This document shows positions 52,589 through 61,342 of a DNA stretch of 64,000 nt, piece by piece. Source of the stretch: Blautia hominis (GTDB lineage Bacteria > Bacillota > Clostridia > Lachnospirales > Lachnospiraceae). The first letter of the stretch is position 1, and each line of letters starts with the position of its first letter. The stretch spans positions 215,643 to 279,642 of the forward strand of contig NQOF01000008.1 in the NCBI GenBank assembly GCA_002270465.1. The letters are read 5' to 3'. A program made the position numbers and the translations under genes. The notes beneath the pieces are model-generated. The model was not told where the DNA came from. It saw only the letters and a program-made list of their open reading frames with translations, and did no database searches.

Positions 52589-54121
52589 TTACCTGGTTAT
52601 TTTTGGAGAATAGTCCTGTGCAATGTCTTTATCCACATCATCTTCAGTGGAATCTGTTTGTACAGGTGTCTGTATCATAGATAGCTGCAACAGGTTCTGT
52701 ATACGGCGATTAACCGTTTCCACTATGGCCTGGATTCGGCTTTCGTCTATATATTCCCTTGCCCCGTCTGCAGACAGCGTCTGCTTAATCAGAGCATCCA
52801 CGTCGGCAAGGCTGTCAAAATCGATCCAGCTAAAGTCTGATACCAGCTTGAGCTGTTCCACATGATGTTTCTTGAAGGGCTTGCATTCTATATCACGCTC
52901 TGAGCGGATTTGACCGGCGACCTTATCGTAGCCGAGGGAGGAGCCGCTGTCATAAATCGGAGCGAAACCGTACCATTCCAAAGTTTCCGCATTGCGCAGC
53001 AGACCGAAGTTGTTCAGGTGGCGGTCTTCGTTGGCAATTATATAATCGAGCACAATCATGCGGTCAAGAAAATGTACAACATTTTTTGCACCGAGCGATT
53101 CACAGCAATTAACAAAATGCTGATACACAGAGATACTGTTGACTTTTTTTTGTGTCTGTATGATGCGCCACGCGGGAACAAGTTCCGTATCTTTTGTGAC
53201 AAAGTCTTCGCAGATACAGTAAGGAGCGCCTTTGTTCCATGTGAGCGTGTACGGCACATGAGAAATTCCGAGACGTTCCATAATTCCGGTTGCAATTACC
53301 TCATTGAAGGGTTGCTGACGAAACGGATTGGAACCGCCCTTCACAAGGCAGCGCCTGCCATCGATGATTTTCCATCTTTTCTTCAGATTACCGTCCGAGG
53401 TGTTGTCAGGGGAGCTTAAATCCATAGCATTTGGTTTTTTATTGGTTCCAAACAGCACATCCCCGATGTCGTCAGAGAAGTCGTTATCAAAGAAGTTTAT
53501 CTTATCCCATGTAAGACCAGATCCTTCGGGACAAATCCAGTACTGATCGGAAAGGCTTAGTCCGTAACAGCGGATAAGAAGCATTTTTGTGCTGCATATA
53601 TCCAGAGTTTCGAGTGCTTCACGGATACCGGAACGGCTTGCGGGAATTGAGCGGTCTGTCCACCATTCATTTAATATTGCCCGGTCTACAACACCCCGTC
53701 GTACAGGAACACCTAAAGGCAGATGCGCCGAAGCATATACGGTATTAATTTTTTGTATAAATCCGGTGGCATCGTCAAGCTCGATTTCAGCAACGGTCAT
53801 CTCTTTATGCATTAAGGTACATTTCATTTTTGTTACCTCATTTCGTATTTTCGTTTCATTATCACTGTTTTTAGCGGTTTTCGGGGACTGGCGCAAATTT
53901 CGCAGCTGTTCCTGCAATTCTTTCCGCAAATTGATTTGTTCAGAAAGTGCTTCTATCTCATTATCTTTTAAATACTTGCTTTGCTTTTTACCTTTTTCCG
54001 ACCACTGATGATAGTAATACAGCTTACCATTGATGGATTTCTTCGAGATATATCCTTTTGGCAGGTTACTGATTTTTGTAGTCAGTTCTGTTATTTGATT
54101 CAAAATATTGTCGTTTTGCAT
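52589..54121 (-). CDS. HipA-like kinase with N-terminal KGYISKK-type domain
   Basis: A 510-residue protein. Residues about 1-78 form a helical, lysine-rich domain with PKGYISKKSINGKLYYYHQW, a module seen in Firmicute mobile-element proteins (DUF6788-like). A middle region (about 98-225) is specific to this group. The C-terminal part is a HipA/PI4K-like kinase: glycine loop/lysine in LVKGGSNPF (259-267), catalytic loop ANEDRHLNNFGLL (363-375) and metal-binding Asp391 in PIYDSGSSLG. It could phosphorylate a protein such as a tRNA synthetase, as HipA does, but no HipB-like antitoxin is adjacent. Homologues are sometimes labelled excisionase without support. It lies in a scarred island. Confidence 0.8.
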   Translation of the reverse strand: MQNDNILNQITELTTKISNLPKGYISKKSINGKLYYYHQWSEKGKKQSKYLKDNEIEALSEQINLRKELQEQLRNLRQSPKTAKNSDNETKIRNEVTKMKCTLMHKEMTVAEIELDDATGFIQKINTVYASAHLPLGVPVRRGVVDRAILNEWWTDRSIPASRSGIREALETLDICSTKMLLIRCYGLSLSDQYWICPEGSGLTWDKINFFDNDFSDDIGDVLFGTNKKPNAMDLSSPDNTSDGNLKKRWKIIDGRRCLVKGGSNPFRQQPFNEVIATGIMERLGISHVPYTLTWNKGAPYCICEDFVTKDTELVPAWRIIQTQKKVNSISVYQHFVNCCESLGAKNVVHFLDRMIVLDYIIANEDRHLNNFGLLRNAETLEWYGFAPIYDSGSSLGYDKVAGQIRSERDIECKPFKKHHVEQLKLVSDFSWIDFDSLADVDALIKQTLSADGAREYIDESRIQAIVETVNRRIQNLLQLSMIQTPVQTDSTEDDVDKDIAQDYSPKITR

Positions 54122-54323
54122 TCATATTCCCTCATTTATAAAAATTACTATACCCTATTTTAACCCCCTTTGTCAATAAAGAATAACACAGACAAAAAAT
54201 CTAATTACGACATTATAATCCCCGTATATAGATGAATTTCTTTATTATTTATATTTTCGTTGGAATTAAGCGTGCCGTGCAGATGCAATGCTCATAATAT
54301 GATACTGGTTTTGTAACAGGCTA

Positions 54324-54380
54324 TGCTACATGACAAAAGTCCTGAAACCCGCATAAAGGGTTTTTGGCTTATATGTAGCA
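54324..54380. other. 57-nt imperfect palindrome at island border
   Basis: TGCTACAT pairs with ATGTAGCA at the ends; inside, AAG, CC and AAACCC pair with GGGTTT, GG and CTT around a 7-nt loop (GCATAAA). It sits between the HipA-like gene and the FGGY fragment. It could be a transposon end, a recombination site or a strong hairpin; there is no T tract. Confidence 0.6.
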
Positions 54381-54400
54381 CGCCCTCAAAGACTTCATCC

Positions 54401-54589
54401 AGAACTAAATCCATCGGTGCAGCCGTAATCGCCGGAGTGGGAGCCGGAGAGCTTGCATGGTTTGAGGAAGTGGTCAAGTTCAATGAACGGTATGAGAAGA
54501 ATGCGCTTATAGAAAAAGAGACAGAAGTGTATGAACGTATAAAGCCGGTTTTTGAAATGGCCTTCTATGAGGCGCTAAAGAAACTCTAG
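54401..54589 (+). pseudogene. C-terminal fragment of an FGGY-family carbohydrate kinase
   Basis: About 60 residues, SIGAAVIAGVGAGELAWFEE ... YERIKPVFEMAFYEALKKL, match the extreme C-terminus of xylulokinase/FGGY kinases (the GAA-x-AGVGAG helix and the Y-x-P-x-F tail). The preceding ~430 residues with the catalytic domains are missing. It starts ~20 nt after the palindrome at 54324-54380, so the break is at or near that structure. It lacks a proper start and ribosome site. Probably the remnant of a kinase gene cut by the island. Confidence 0.7.
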
Positions 54590-54658
54590 GTGATAATTCA
54601 TATATAGAAGTGACAGGTGAGTATCAACTTAGTCGGATTTGACCAGCTAGGTTGGTAC

Positions 54659-56208
54659 TCATCCATTGTTGCAAGGGGTCCGGAGTTCACAAATTTTATA
54701 GGATAGATACAACTGGAGACAGGCTTCGCCGTCATCCAAATCTATATCCAGAATTTCCTGGATTTTATTCAGCTGATAAGCTACCGTATTTCGATGGACG
54801 TAAAGCCTGTTCGCAGTGGCAGAACGGCTGCATGCGCATTTTAAATACATATGAAGCGTTTCGTAATAGGCAGTGCCCTTTTTTGGTCATAACTTTTCAA
54901 TGCAGACAGAGAATTATCATAATATTTTTCCTGCAGGATTTCCATTGGGATTTCTGACAGAAGAAGATGTACTTTGATATCATGGTAAGATATCAGCCAG
55001 TTTCCGGTATCCATCTGTTTACCGAGTTTCAGGGCATCCACCGCCTGCTGATAGTATTTATTCAGTTCGTCATAATTGTGAAAGCTGAGGGAGGCAGCAC
55101 CATGGCACTGATGCTGATTTAATAGTTCTGCCAATTGGGTCATGAAATTCTCATAGGTTTCTGCAGAATATGCATTGAGCACAATCGTATAGTGCTGGTT
55201 GTATTCAAAAATCTGCGCGTGATATTGTTGGCACTGCTTCTGTAAATAGTCAAATATAATACGTCCGGAAGCGCTGCCGGAATCGGCATCTAAAACGAAA
55301 ACCCAGAAAAAACTGGATTTCCCGTTGCTGTGGAGCATCCAATTGCTGACCAGGGCGGTATCATGTTTCATGCCTTCCATCAATGCTTTCAGATGACTCC
55401 GTATAAAAACAGAGGTCAGATTCATATCCTTGACACAGCCGATATCTTCTTCCGCAATGTGGGTCATTGCCTCGCAGGCTGTGGAAATCCGTTTGATATC
55501 AAAGGAAGTGAAGAGCTTTTCATTTTCGATTGCAATCATGTATCCTACCAGCTGGCTGTGTACGGTTATGTTGCCTAGAATCCTTCTTCTGGTTTTATAT
55601 TTACCAGGACCCACCAGAATAGGGATGGTGCTGTCGGCGATTTCTCTCACTACGCCTTCCTGACGTGCAGCGACCACATGTGATTCGGTTGAATGCCCGG
55701 TTTTGATCAGCTGTGAGAAGGACTGGTCATCACAGGGCACACATCCTGCATAAGTAATCAATTTTCCGTCTAATTTGCTGTCCATAATCAATACTGCGCA
55801 GGACAGTTCTTTTGCTATTTCTCCAAGGATATTTTCCAGATTGCCTGTACGGGCCAGTTTGTCATAAAAAGCAATACACATCCTGTTTTCTAAGGCGCTC
55901 CAGATCGTCTCCATCTCCTCATAAATTTCCATGATTTTCGCAGATGCGTTCAGCAAAATATGATCACACTTCAGCTGTGAAAAATCCCGGTCGGTATTAT
56001 TCCGGATAATCAGGCAGCAAGTATGTAAATCCTCCAGATGTTCGGGAAGGTAAGAAGCGCTTCCGATATAGATGACCGGAGCATCCGTCAACTGAATATT
56101 TTCACTGAGCAGACAGAGGCCCTCAAAATATCGATGAGGGTCTATTTTGTCGCAAAGGATCTGTGTCGCAGGGATTTTATTGAGAAGCTGTTTGAGTGGT
56201 ACATTCAT
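54659..56208 (-). pseudogene. PucR/CdaR-type regulator, frameshifted in a homopolymer
   Basis: A single regulator gene split by a one-base frameshift. The first frame (ATG 56208, about 440 residues) has the sensing and middle domains, ending at a stop at 54841. The second frame (54659-54850) carries the PucR helix-turn-helix: CSRSATANRLYVHRNTVAYQLNKIQEILDIDLDD. On the coding strand the break is at CAAAAAAGGG (54876-54885); one extra base, or a -1 slip on the six A, joins ...SYDQKKGTAYYETLHMYLKC... without gap. It is divergent from the OYE operon and is its probable regulator. It may be dead, phase-variable or read by slippage. Confidence 0.82.
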
Positions 56209-56356
56209 TTCCTTATCTCCTAATCATACTCAGAGGCTTATTCTGACAACTTTGTTATAAACAATTATATAGTATCAGGAGCGTATTTGTAAACATTATG
56301 TCCTCATTCCATGATTTTTTGCTTTTGAATAAAATCTAGGGAGGCAATTTTGTTAT

Positions 56357-56385
56357 TTGTCCATATCTATTTATGCAGATAAATT
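56357..56385 (+). promoter_or_regulatory. Possible promoter of the OYE-OYE-SDR-SGNH operon
   Basis: TTGTCC, a 17-nt spacer and TAAATT; it ends 56 nt before the first OYE gene in the divergent gap with the PucR regulator. The -10 is weak, consistent with a regulated promoter. Confidence 0.45.
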
Positions 56386-56440
56386 ATACAATAGCTATAA
56401 GAAAATGTTGATGAGCCGCAGAAAGAGAGGTCGATAAGTT

Positions 56441-58387
56441 ATGGGACAGGGTTTTGAGAAATTATTTGAGAGAACCTATATCGGGAAGCTGGGGGTTAAA
56501 AACCGCTTTGTCATGGCACCCATGGGGATTGGCATTGATGTGATGTCTGGCTGTATTGAAGAAAAAGATGTGGAATATTATGCGGAACGTGCCAGGGGCG
56601 GTACCGGTATGCTGAATCTGGGATTTCAGATTGTAACCAACAAGACAGATCCATTTACTATGAGCCGCTTTGGCATTGGCACGCCTTTGCAGGAAATGGG
56701 GTGGGCCAGATTGTGCGACCGTGTTCATGGCTATGGCACTGCTGTCATGGTGCAGCTCTCCTGTGGACTGGGGCGCAATGCCATGGTAATGCCGGGAGTG
56801 CAGAATGTTTCTGCTTCAGAGAACACCTGTTTCTATGATCCCACATCTACCACAAGGCCCCTTAGCATCGAGGAAATACAGACAATTGTCCAGGATTTTG
56901 GAAGGGCAGCGGCTGCCTGTAAGAGAGCAGGCGTAGACGCCATAGAAATTCATGGACATATTGGGTATCTGCTGGATCAGTTCATGACGTCCCTGTGGAA
57001 TAAACGGGAAGACATATACGGTGCGCAGACATTTGAGAATAAGATGCGCTTCGTGACAGAAATCTATCAGGCCTGCCGTGCTGCCGTTGGCCCGGATTAT
57101 CCCATAGCTTTCCGCATGGCGGTTGAGCATGGCATACCCGGCGGCCGTACAAAAGAAGAATCTGCAGAAATCATCCGCTATTTGGACCGGTTAGGAGTGG
57201 ATGCCTTTGATGTGGACTGGGGATGCTATGATGCCTACGAGTGGGTTTTCCCCACCTGCTATATGCCGGATGGATGCATGATGGACATGTCCGCTGCCTT
57301 TGCGAAATCCATCACTGGGAAACCAATCATGGTAGCCGGTGCATTTACACCGGAGACTGCCAAGAAAGCAGTGGAAGAGGGAAAAGCAGACTTTATTGTC
57401 ATCGGCCGTGGCTTGTTGGCAGATCCGGAGTTCGCCAGGAAACTGCAGGAGGGACGGCGTGAGGATGTCCGGCCCTGCATCAAATGCAATCGTTTCTGTT
57501 TGTCTGCTGCCGGCGGTGCCAGGGACAGCAGCTGTTCAGTCAATCCTGCGGTGCTAAAGGAAACCATATATGGCCGGATCCCAAAAGCAGAGACAAAAAG
57601 GAAAGTTATTATAGTCGGCGGCGGTGTGGGCGGCATGGAGGCTGCCAGAGTATCCGCGCTGAAAGGGCACGATGTAACGGTCTATGAAAAAACGGATAAA
57701 CTGGGAGGACAGCTGCTTGCGGCATCCGTCCCGTCGTTCAAAGGCCGTCTGTCTATGCTGGTGGACTATTATAAAGTACAGCTGGATAAATTAGGAGTAA
57801 AGGTGGAGTATGGCAGAGAGATAACTGCTGATTCAGAGGAATTGGCAGATGCCTACAGGATTATCGTAGCTACCGGCGCACATGGGTTTGTGCCGCCGAT
57901 CAAAGGAGCGGACGGCCCCAATGTATTGGAAGTCATAGATGCCCACACAGGGGATCAGGCACGTATTGGTTCCAGAGTCATTGTAGCAGGCGGCGGTCCT
58001 TCAGGCTGTGACTGTGCGATCGAATTGGCTATGGAGGGCAAAGAGGTCACCATTGTTGAGATGATGGATCAGCTGTACCCAACAGGGACTCTGGATAATC
58101 GTTTTAGTGTCCTGCGCCGTGTAGCGGAAGAGGGCATCCATGTCATGACAGGCGCTAAAGTCAAGGAATTCAATGATAAAGGTGCAATCGTGGAAACTGC
58201 AGAAGGTCAGAAAAAACTGGAAGCCGATACAGCCATCATAGCTATGGGTACCCGCCCTAATGGTGAGACAGCGAAAGCAATCCTGGATAAGTACGTGTGT
58301 GCCCAGACGATTGGAGACTGCAGAGCAATCGGTCAGGTAGGAGAGGCGGTTCAGCAGGGGTTCTTTGCAGGATGGAGCATTGAATAA
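56441..58387 (+). CDS. OYE-type FMN/4Fe-4S/FAD reductase (BaiCD/2,4-dienoyl-CoA reductase-like)
   Basis: A 648-residue enzyme with an FMN TIM barrel (about 1-360), 4Fe-4S ligands Cys346, 349, 353 and 365 (canonical C-x2-C-x3-C-x11-C), an FAD motif GGGVGGMEAA near 393 and an NAD(P)H motif GGGPSGCDCA near 517. The active-site stretch IHGHIGYLLDQFMTSLWNKREDIYG keeps the GYLL-QF core. It should reduce an activated C=C bond with NAD(P)H. Size and layout are those of BaiCD and related steroid/enoate reductases; true substrate unknown. First gene of a four-gene operon divergent from a PucR regulator; the second OYE gene starts 33 nt later. Confidence 0.92.
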   Translation: MGQGFEKLFERTYIGKLGVKNRFVMAPMGIGIDVMSGCIEEKDVEYYAERARGGTGMLNLGFQIVTNKTDPFTMSRFGIGTPLQEMGWARLCDRVHGYGTAVMVQLSCGLGRNAMVMPGVQNVSASENTCFYDPTSTTRPLSIEEIQTIVQDFGRAAAACKRAGVDAIEIHGHIGYLLDQFMTSLWNKREDIYGAQTFENKMRFVTEIYQACRAAVGPDYPIAFRMAVEHGIPGGRTKEESAEIIRYLDRLGVDAFDVDWGCYDAYEWVFPTCYMPDGCMMDMSAAFAKSITGKPIMVAGAFTPETAKKAVEEGKADFIVIGRGLLADPEFARKLQEGRREDVRPCIKCNRFCLSAAGGARDSSCSVNPAVLKETIYGRIPKAETKRKVIIVGGGVGGMEAARVSALKGHDVTVYEKTDKLGGQLLAASVPSFKGRLSMLVDYYKVQLDKLGVKVEYGREITADSEELADAYRIIVATGAHGFVPPIKGADGPNVLEVIDAHTGDQARIGSRVIVAGGGPSGCDCAIELAMEGKEVTIVEMMDQLYPTGTLDNRFSVLRRVAEEGIHVMTGAKVKEFNDKGAIVETAEGQKKLEADTAIIAMGTRPNGETAKAILDKYVCAQTIGDCRAIGQVGEAVQQGFFAGWSIE

Positions 58388-58420
58388 GCGGAACTGATTT
58401 CAAGAAAGGGATAAGGACTT

Positions 58421-60475
58421 ATGAAAAAAGAAGAATTGAAAATATTTCAGCCCATTACTATAAAAAGCATGACCATGAAAAACCGTCTAGCCAATGCGCC
58501 TTTTGGCTGTGTGCCCATGGGAGATGGGGATGGGTATATCTGCGATGCATCGATCAAAAATGTACATAGTCTGGTTTCCAGCGATATAGGTCTCCTGATG
58601 TGCGGCATTATCCGCTGTATGCCTTCTAAAAGCGGACTGATTGGATATGACAACAAAAAAGTTGAGGATCAAAAACCTGCTGTAGGTATAGCAAGCCTGG
58701 CCGATGATTCCTATATCCCGGGCTGGAAGCGTTTGGCCGACTACGCACATTCATTCGGCTGCTGTCTGGGGGTACAGCTGGGGGAAATGGGACCACAGGC
58801 GCAGAATTCTGTTTCTCCACAGATTCCGGAATACGAGAAGTATAAGATGCATACTTTCGGCGGTGAAGAGACGATTTCAGACCAGAAAATCTGGACAAAA
58901 GAGGAATTGGATGATCTCTGTGAGGCGGTTGCCCAGTGTGGCCGCCGCGCTAAAGAGGCCGGGCTTGACTGTGTGGAGATCCATGCAGCCCATAGCACAG
59001 GTCTGTTATATGCCAATGCGCTTGATCCCTTTTTTAACCATAGGGATGATGAATACGGAGGTGATCTGGAACGCAACTTCCATATCGTCCGCAAGACAGT
59101 AGAACGGATGCGGGAGCTGGTGGGGGAAGACTATCCTATTTTTATCCGGATTAATTGTGATGACTTAAAAGGCCCTATGGGCAATACCATTGATGATGTT
59201 TGCAGATATGTAATTCCACTTCTGGAGGATATCGGCGTAGATGCCATCGATCTGTCTCAGGGCGGGCCAAGTTATACTACTGAAGGACCTCTGCCCCCGA
59301 TGTATTATCCCCGTGCCTGCTGGATGCCTTTCCACGGTCAGGTGAAAAAGGTTACGAAGCTGCCTGTAGTAGGCGCAAGCCGTATTACAACGGTAGAGAT
59401 GGCAGCCAAATATGTGGAAGAAGACTATGTGGACATTATGTATCTGGGGCGTCAGATTTTTGCCGACGGCGAGGTGATCCGCAACTATCTGCGGGATGGA
59501 AATGACGGCAGTACCAGACAATGCATTGCCTGTCTGCAGCCGGGATGCGTGCCCTGTACTGTGAATTTTAAAGAGCGGTTTGCAGCTTTGCCGGGTATTC
59601 CGCCGCTGGACAACAGTATTGTAGAAAAGCCGAAAAAAGTACTGGTCATTGGCGGCGGTGTTGCCGGCATGGAGGCGGCACGGGCCGCAGCGGAAAAAGG
59701 GCATAAGGTGGCTCTGTGGGAGAGGGAAGGACGGCTGGGCGGTAATGTAGGACTGATGGCTTCCATGCCGTTGACCAGCGAATTTCAGAATCTCATAGAT
59801 TTTCAGCAGAAAGGGCTGGCAAAGACAGGTGTTGAGGTTCGCTGCTGCTATGAGGCTACCGTAGAGAGAGTAAAGGATTATGCACCGGAAGTGATTTTGC
59901 TTGCCACAGGTTTTGCCATGCCTTTGCCGGACAGCGTAAAGGATGGCCTTATGGTCATGGACCATATGACGGCGTTGAAGCGAAAGAGGGAGTTCCGCTC
60001 TCTGGATCAGTGGCATAAGAAGGTAGTCATTTATGGCTTCTTTGCGGCGGAGCTTGCCTTAGACCTGGCAGAACAGGGCTGCGATGTCACCCTGATGGGT
60101 TCGGGCAGTGATAAGACCATAGGTGCGGAAGCTTGGGTAACACGGGAGAGGGAGATGTATCTTCGCCGGAAATTGACGGACGTAAATTACATCCGCGCCA
60201 GTCAGGGAAGCCGGCGGGTTTCCAATCCCGTTGTGTATACCCATGCGAAGCTGGAAGGAGTCAGCAGAGAGGGTGTGCATTTCTATCATAACGGAATCCA
60301 CAAGACGATGCCCTATGACGCGCTGATTGTTTCGGGAGGCAGGAAGAAGAACGATGATATGTTTGAGGCATTGAAGGAAATCACCCCTGCCGTGATTAAA
60401 ATTGGTGACTGCGATAAGGCAGGCATGATTAAAGAGGCAATCATTGCTGCAAATATGGCTGCACGAGGGCTATAA
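58421..60475 (+). CDS. OYE-type reductase with altered Fe-S cysteines and degenerate NAD(P)H site
   Basis: A 684-residue paralogue of the preceding enzyme, of about BaiH size. The barrel lacks the usual HGYLL motif (HAAHSTGLLYANALDPFFNHRDDEYGG instead). Candidate Fe-S ligands are Cys368, 371, 376 and 379, spaced x2-x4-x2 rather than x2-x3-x11. The FAD site GGGVAGMEAARAA (near 411) is intact, but the second Rossmann motif reads YGFFAAELALDLA (538-550) with no GxGxxG. It may therefore receive electrons from a partner rather than from NAD(P)H, or act as a complex subunit with the neighbouring OYE protein. The operon continues with an SDR gene 30 nt on. Confidence 0.9.
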   Translation: MKKEELKIFQPITIKSMTMKNRLANAPFGCVPMGDGDGYICDASIKNVHSLVSSDIGLLMCGIIRCMPSKSGLIGYDNKKVEDQKPAVGIASLADDSYIPGWKRLADYAHSFGCCLGVQLGEMGPQAQNSVSPQIPEYEKYKMHTFGGEETISDQKIWTKEELDDLCEAVAQCGRRAKEAGLDCVEIHAAHSTGLLYANALDPFFNHRDDEYGGDLERNFHIVRKTVERMRELVGEDYPIFIRINCDDLKGPMGNTIDDVCRYVIPLLEDIGVDAIDLSQGGPSYTTEGPLPPMYYPRACWMPFHGQVKKVTKLPVVGASRITTVEMAAKYVEEDYVDIMYLGRQIFADGEVIRNYLRDGNDGSTRQCIACLQPGCVPCTVNFKERFAALPGIPPLDNSIVEKPKKVLVIGGGVAGMEAARAAAEKGHKVALWEREGRLGGNVGLMASMPLTSEFQNLIDFQQKGLAKTGVEVRCCYEATVERVKDYAPEVILLATGFAMPLPDSVKDGLMVMDHMTALKRKREFRSLDQWHKKVVIYGFFAAELALDLAEQGCDVTLMGSGSDKTIGAEAWVTREREMYLRRKLTDVNYIRASQGSRRVSNPVVYTHAKLEGVSREGVHFYHNGIHKTMPYDALIVSGGRKKNDDMFEALKEITPAVIKIGDCDKAGMIKEAIIAANMAARGL

Positions 60476-60505
60476 AAGGATAGATTGAAAAGGAGGGAAT
60501 GTCTA

Positions 60506-61342
60506 ATGAGAGAAATTTGTGTAATCACTGGCGGAGGCAGCGGCATGGGACTGGCGGCGGCAAAGGAAGTGGGAAAAACTGGCAAGCATATAATCCTTGT
60601 AGGTAGGACAGTGTCCAAATTGGAAGGTGCTGTTGCCGAATTGGAATCTCTGGGCATCAGTGCAGAAGCCTATGGCGGCGATGTATCCAATGCGGAGAGC
60701 ATGAAGGCGGCAGCAGCCTACGCCGCGGGACAGGGTGTGATAAAAGCAGTCATTCACTGCGCAGGGGTATCCCCGCAGATGACTGATTATGTAAGTGTTT
60801 TGGAAATCGATGCATTGGGCACTGTCTATGTGGATCAGGCATTCGCACCCTTGATGGGGGAGGAAAGCTGCATTCTGAATGTTTCTTCTATGTCTGCCTA
60901 TATGTCTCCTTATACGGTTTATGATTTCTATTCGTTGGTGTTCACAGACATAGAAGCATTCAAAGCGGGATTCCTGAAACTTTTTGAAGCAGTACCCCAA
61001 GAGTACAGAGCTGGTATGGCCTATGCCCAATCCAAACAGTTCTGTATCTGGTATTCGAAACGCATGGCAATTCGATACGGACGCAGGGGTGTGCGAGTTG
61101 TTTCTATTTCGCCGGGACATTTCCACACACCGATGGAAAACTATGAGGGCAAAGAAGGGCAGGGTACCCAGATGGCCCGTGCAGGTGCTCTCGGCAGAGT
61201 GGGAGAGGCATACGAGATTGGTCGTATGATGGCATTTATGGTAAGCCCTCAGGCCAGTTATCTGTGCGGAGTGGACCTGCTTTACGACGGAGGGACAGTG
61301 GCGGCAGTCGACGCAAAAAAGGAAGATGAAAAATGCCAATAA
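60506..61342 (+). CDS. Short-chain dehydrogenase/reductase (hydroxysteroid dehydrogenase-like)
   Basis: A 278-residue SDR with the cofactor motif TGGGSGMG (8-15) and catalytic Ser (NVSSMSAY near 128) and Y-x3-K (MAYAQSKQF near 172). The sequence ISPGHFHTPM after the active site is the usual substrate loop. The best resemblance by eye is to 3-alpha-hydroxysteroid dehydrogenase/BaiA-like and carbonyl reductases. It would oxidise or reduce an alcohol/ketone on the same molecule that the OYE enzymes reduce. ATG 60506 follows AGGAGGGA. Its end overlaps the SGNH gene by 10 nt. Confidence 0.9.
   Translation: MREICVITGGGSGMGLAAAKEVGKTGKHIILVGRTVSKLEGAVAELESLGISAEAYGGDVSNAESMKAAAAYAAGQGVIKAVIHCAGVSPQMTDYVSVLEIDALGTVYVDQAFAPLMGEESCILNVSSMSAYMSPYTVYDFYSLVFTDIEAFKAGFLKLFEAVPQEYRAGMAYAQSKQFCIWYSKRMAIRYGRRGVRVVSISPGHFHTPMENYEGKEGQGTQMARAGALGRVGEAYEIGRMMAFMVSPQASYLCGVDLLYDGGTVAAVDAKKEDEKCQ

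Noticed and set aside
54292-54483. A 63-codon minus-strand open frame across the palindrome
   Set aside because: It lies over a hairpin and the FGGY fragment, lacks a ribosome site and shows no domain.
59165-60016. A 283-codon minus-strand open frame inside the second OYE gene
   Set aside because: Antisense shadow without start signals or domain.
60503-61339. A 278-codon minus-strand open frame opposite the SDR gene
   Set aside because: Antisense shadow; the plus strand has complete SDR motifs and a ribosome site.
56441-61342. Direct assignment of the operon as the bai bile-acid 7-alpha-dehydroxylation operon
   Set aside because: baiB, baiE, baiF, baiG and baiI equivalents are absent and the second OYE protein has altered motifs; only architecture is shared.
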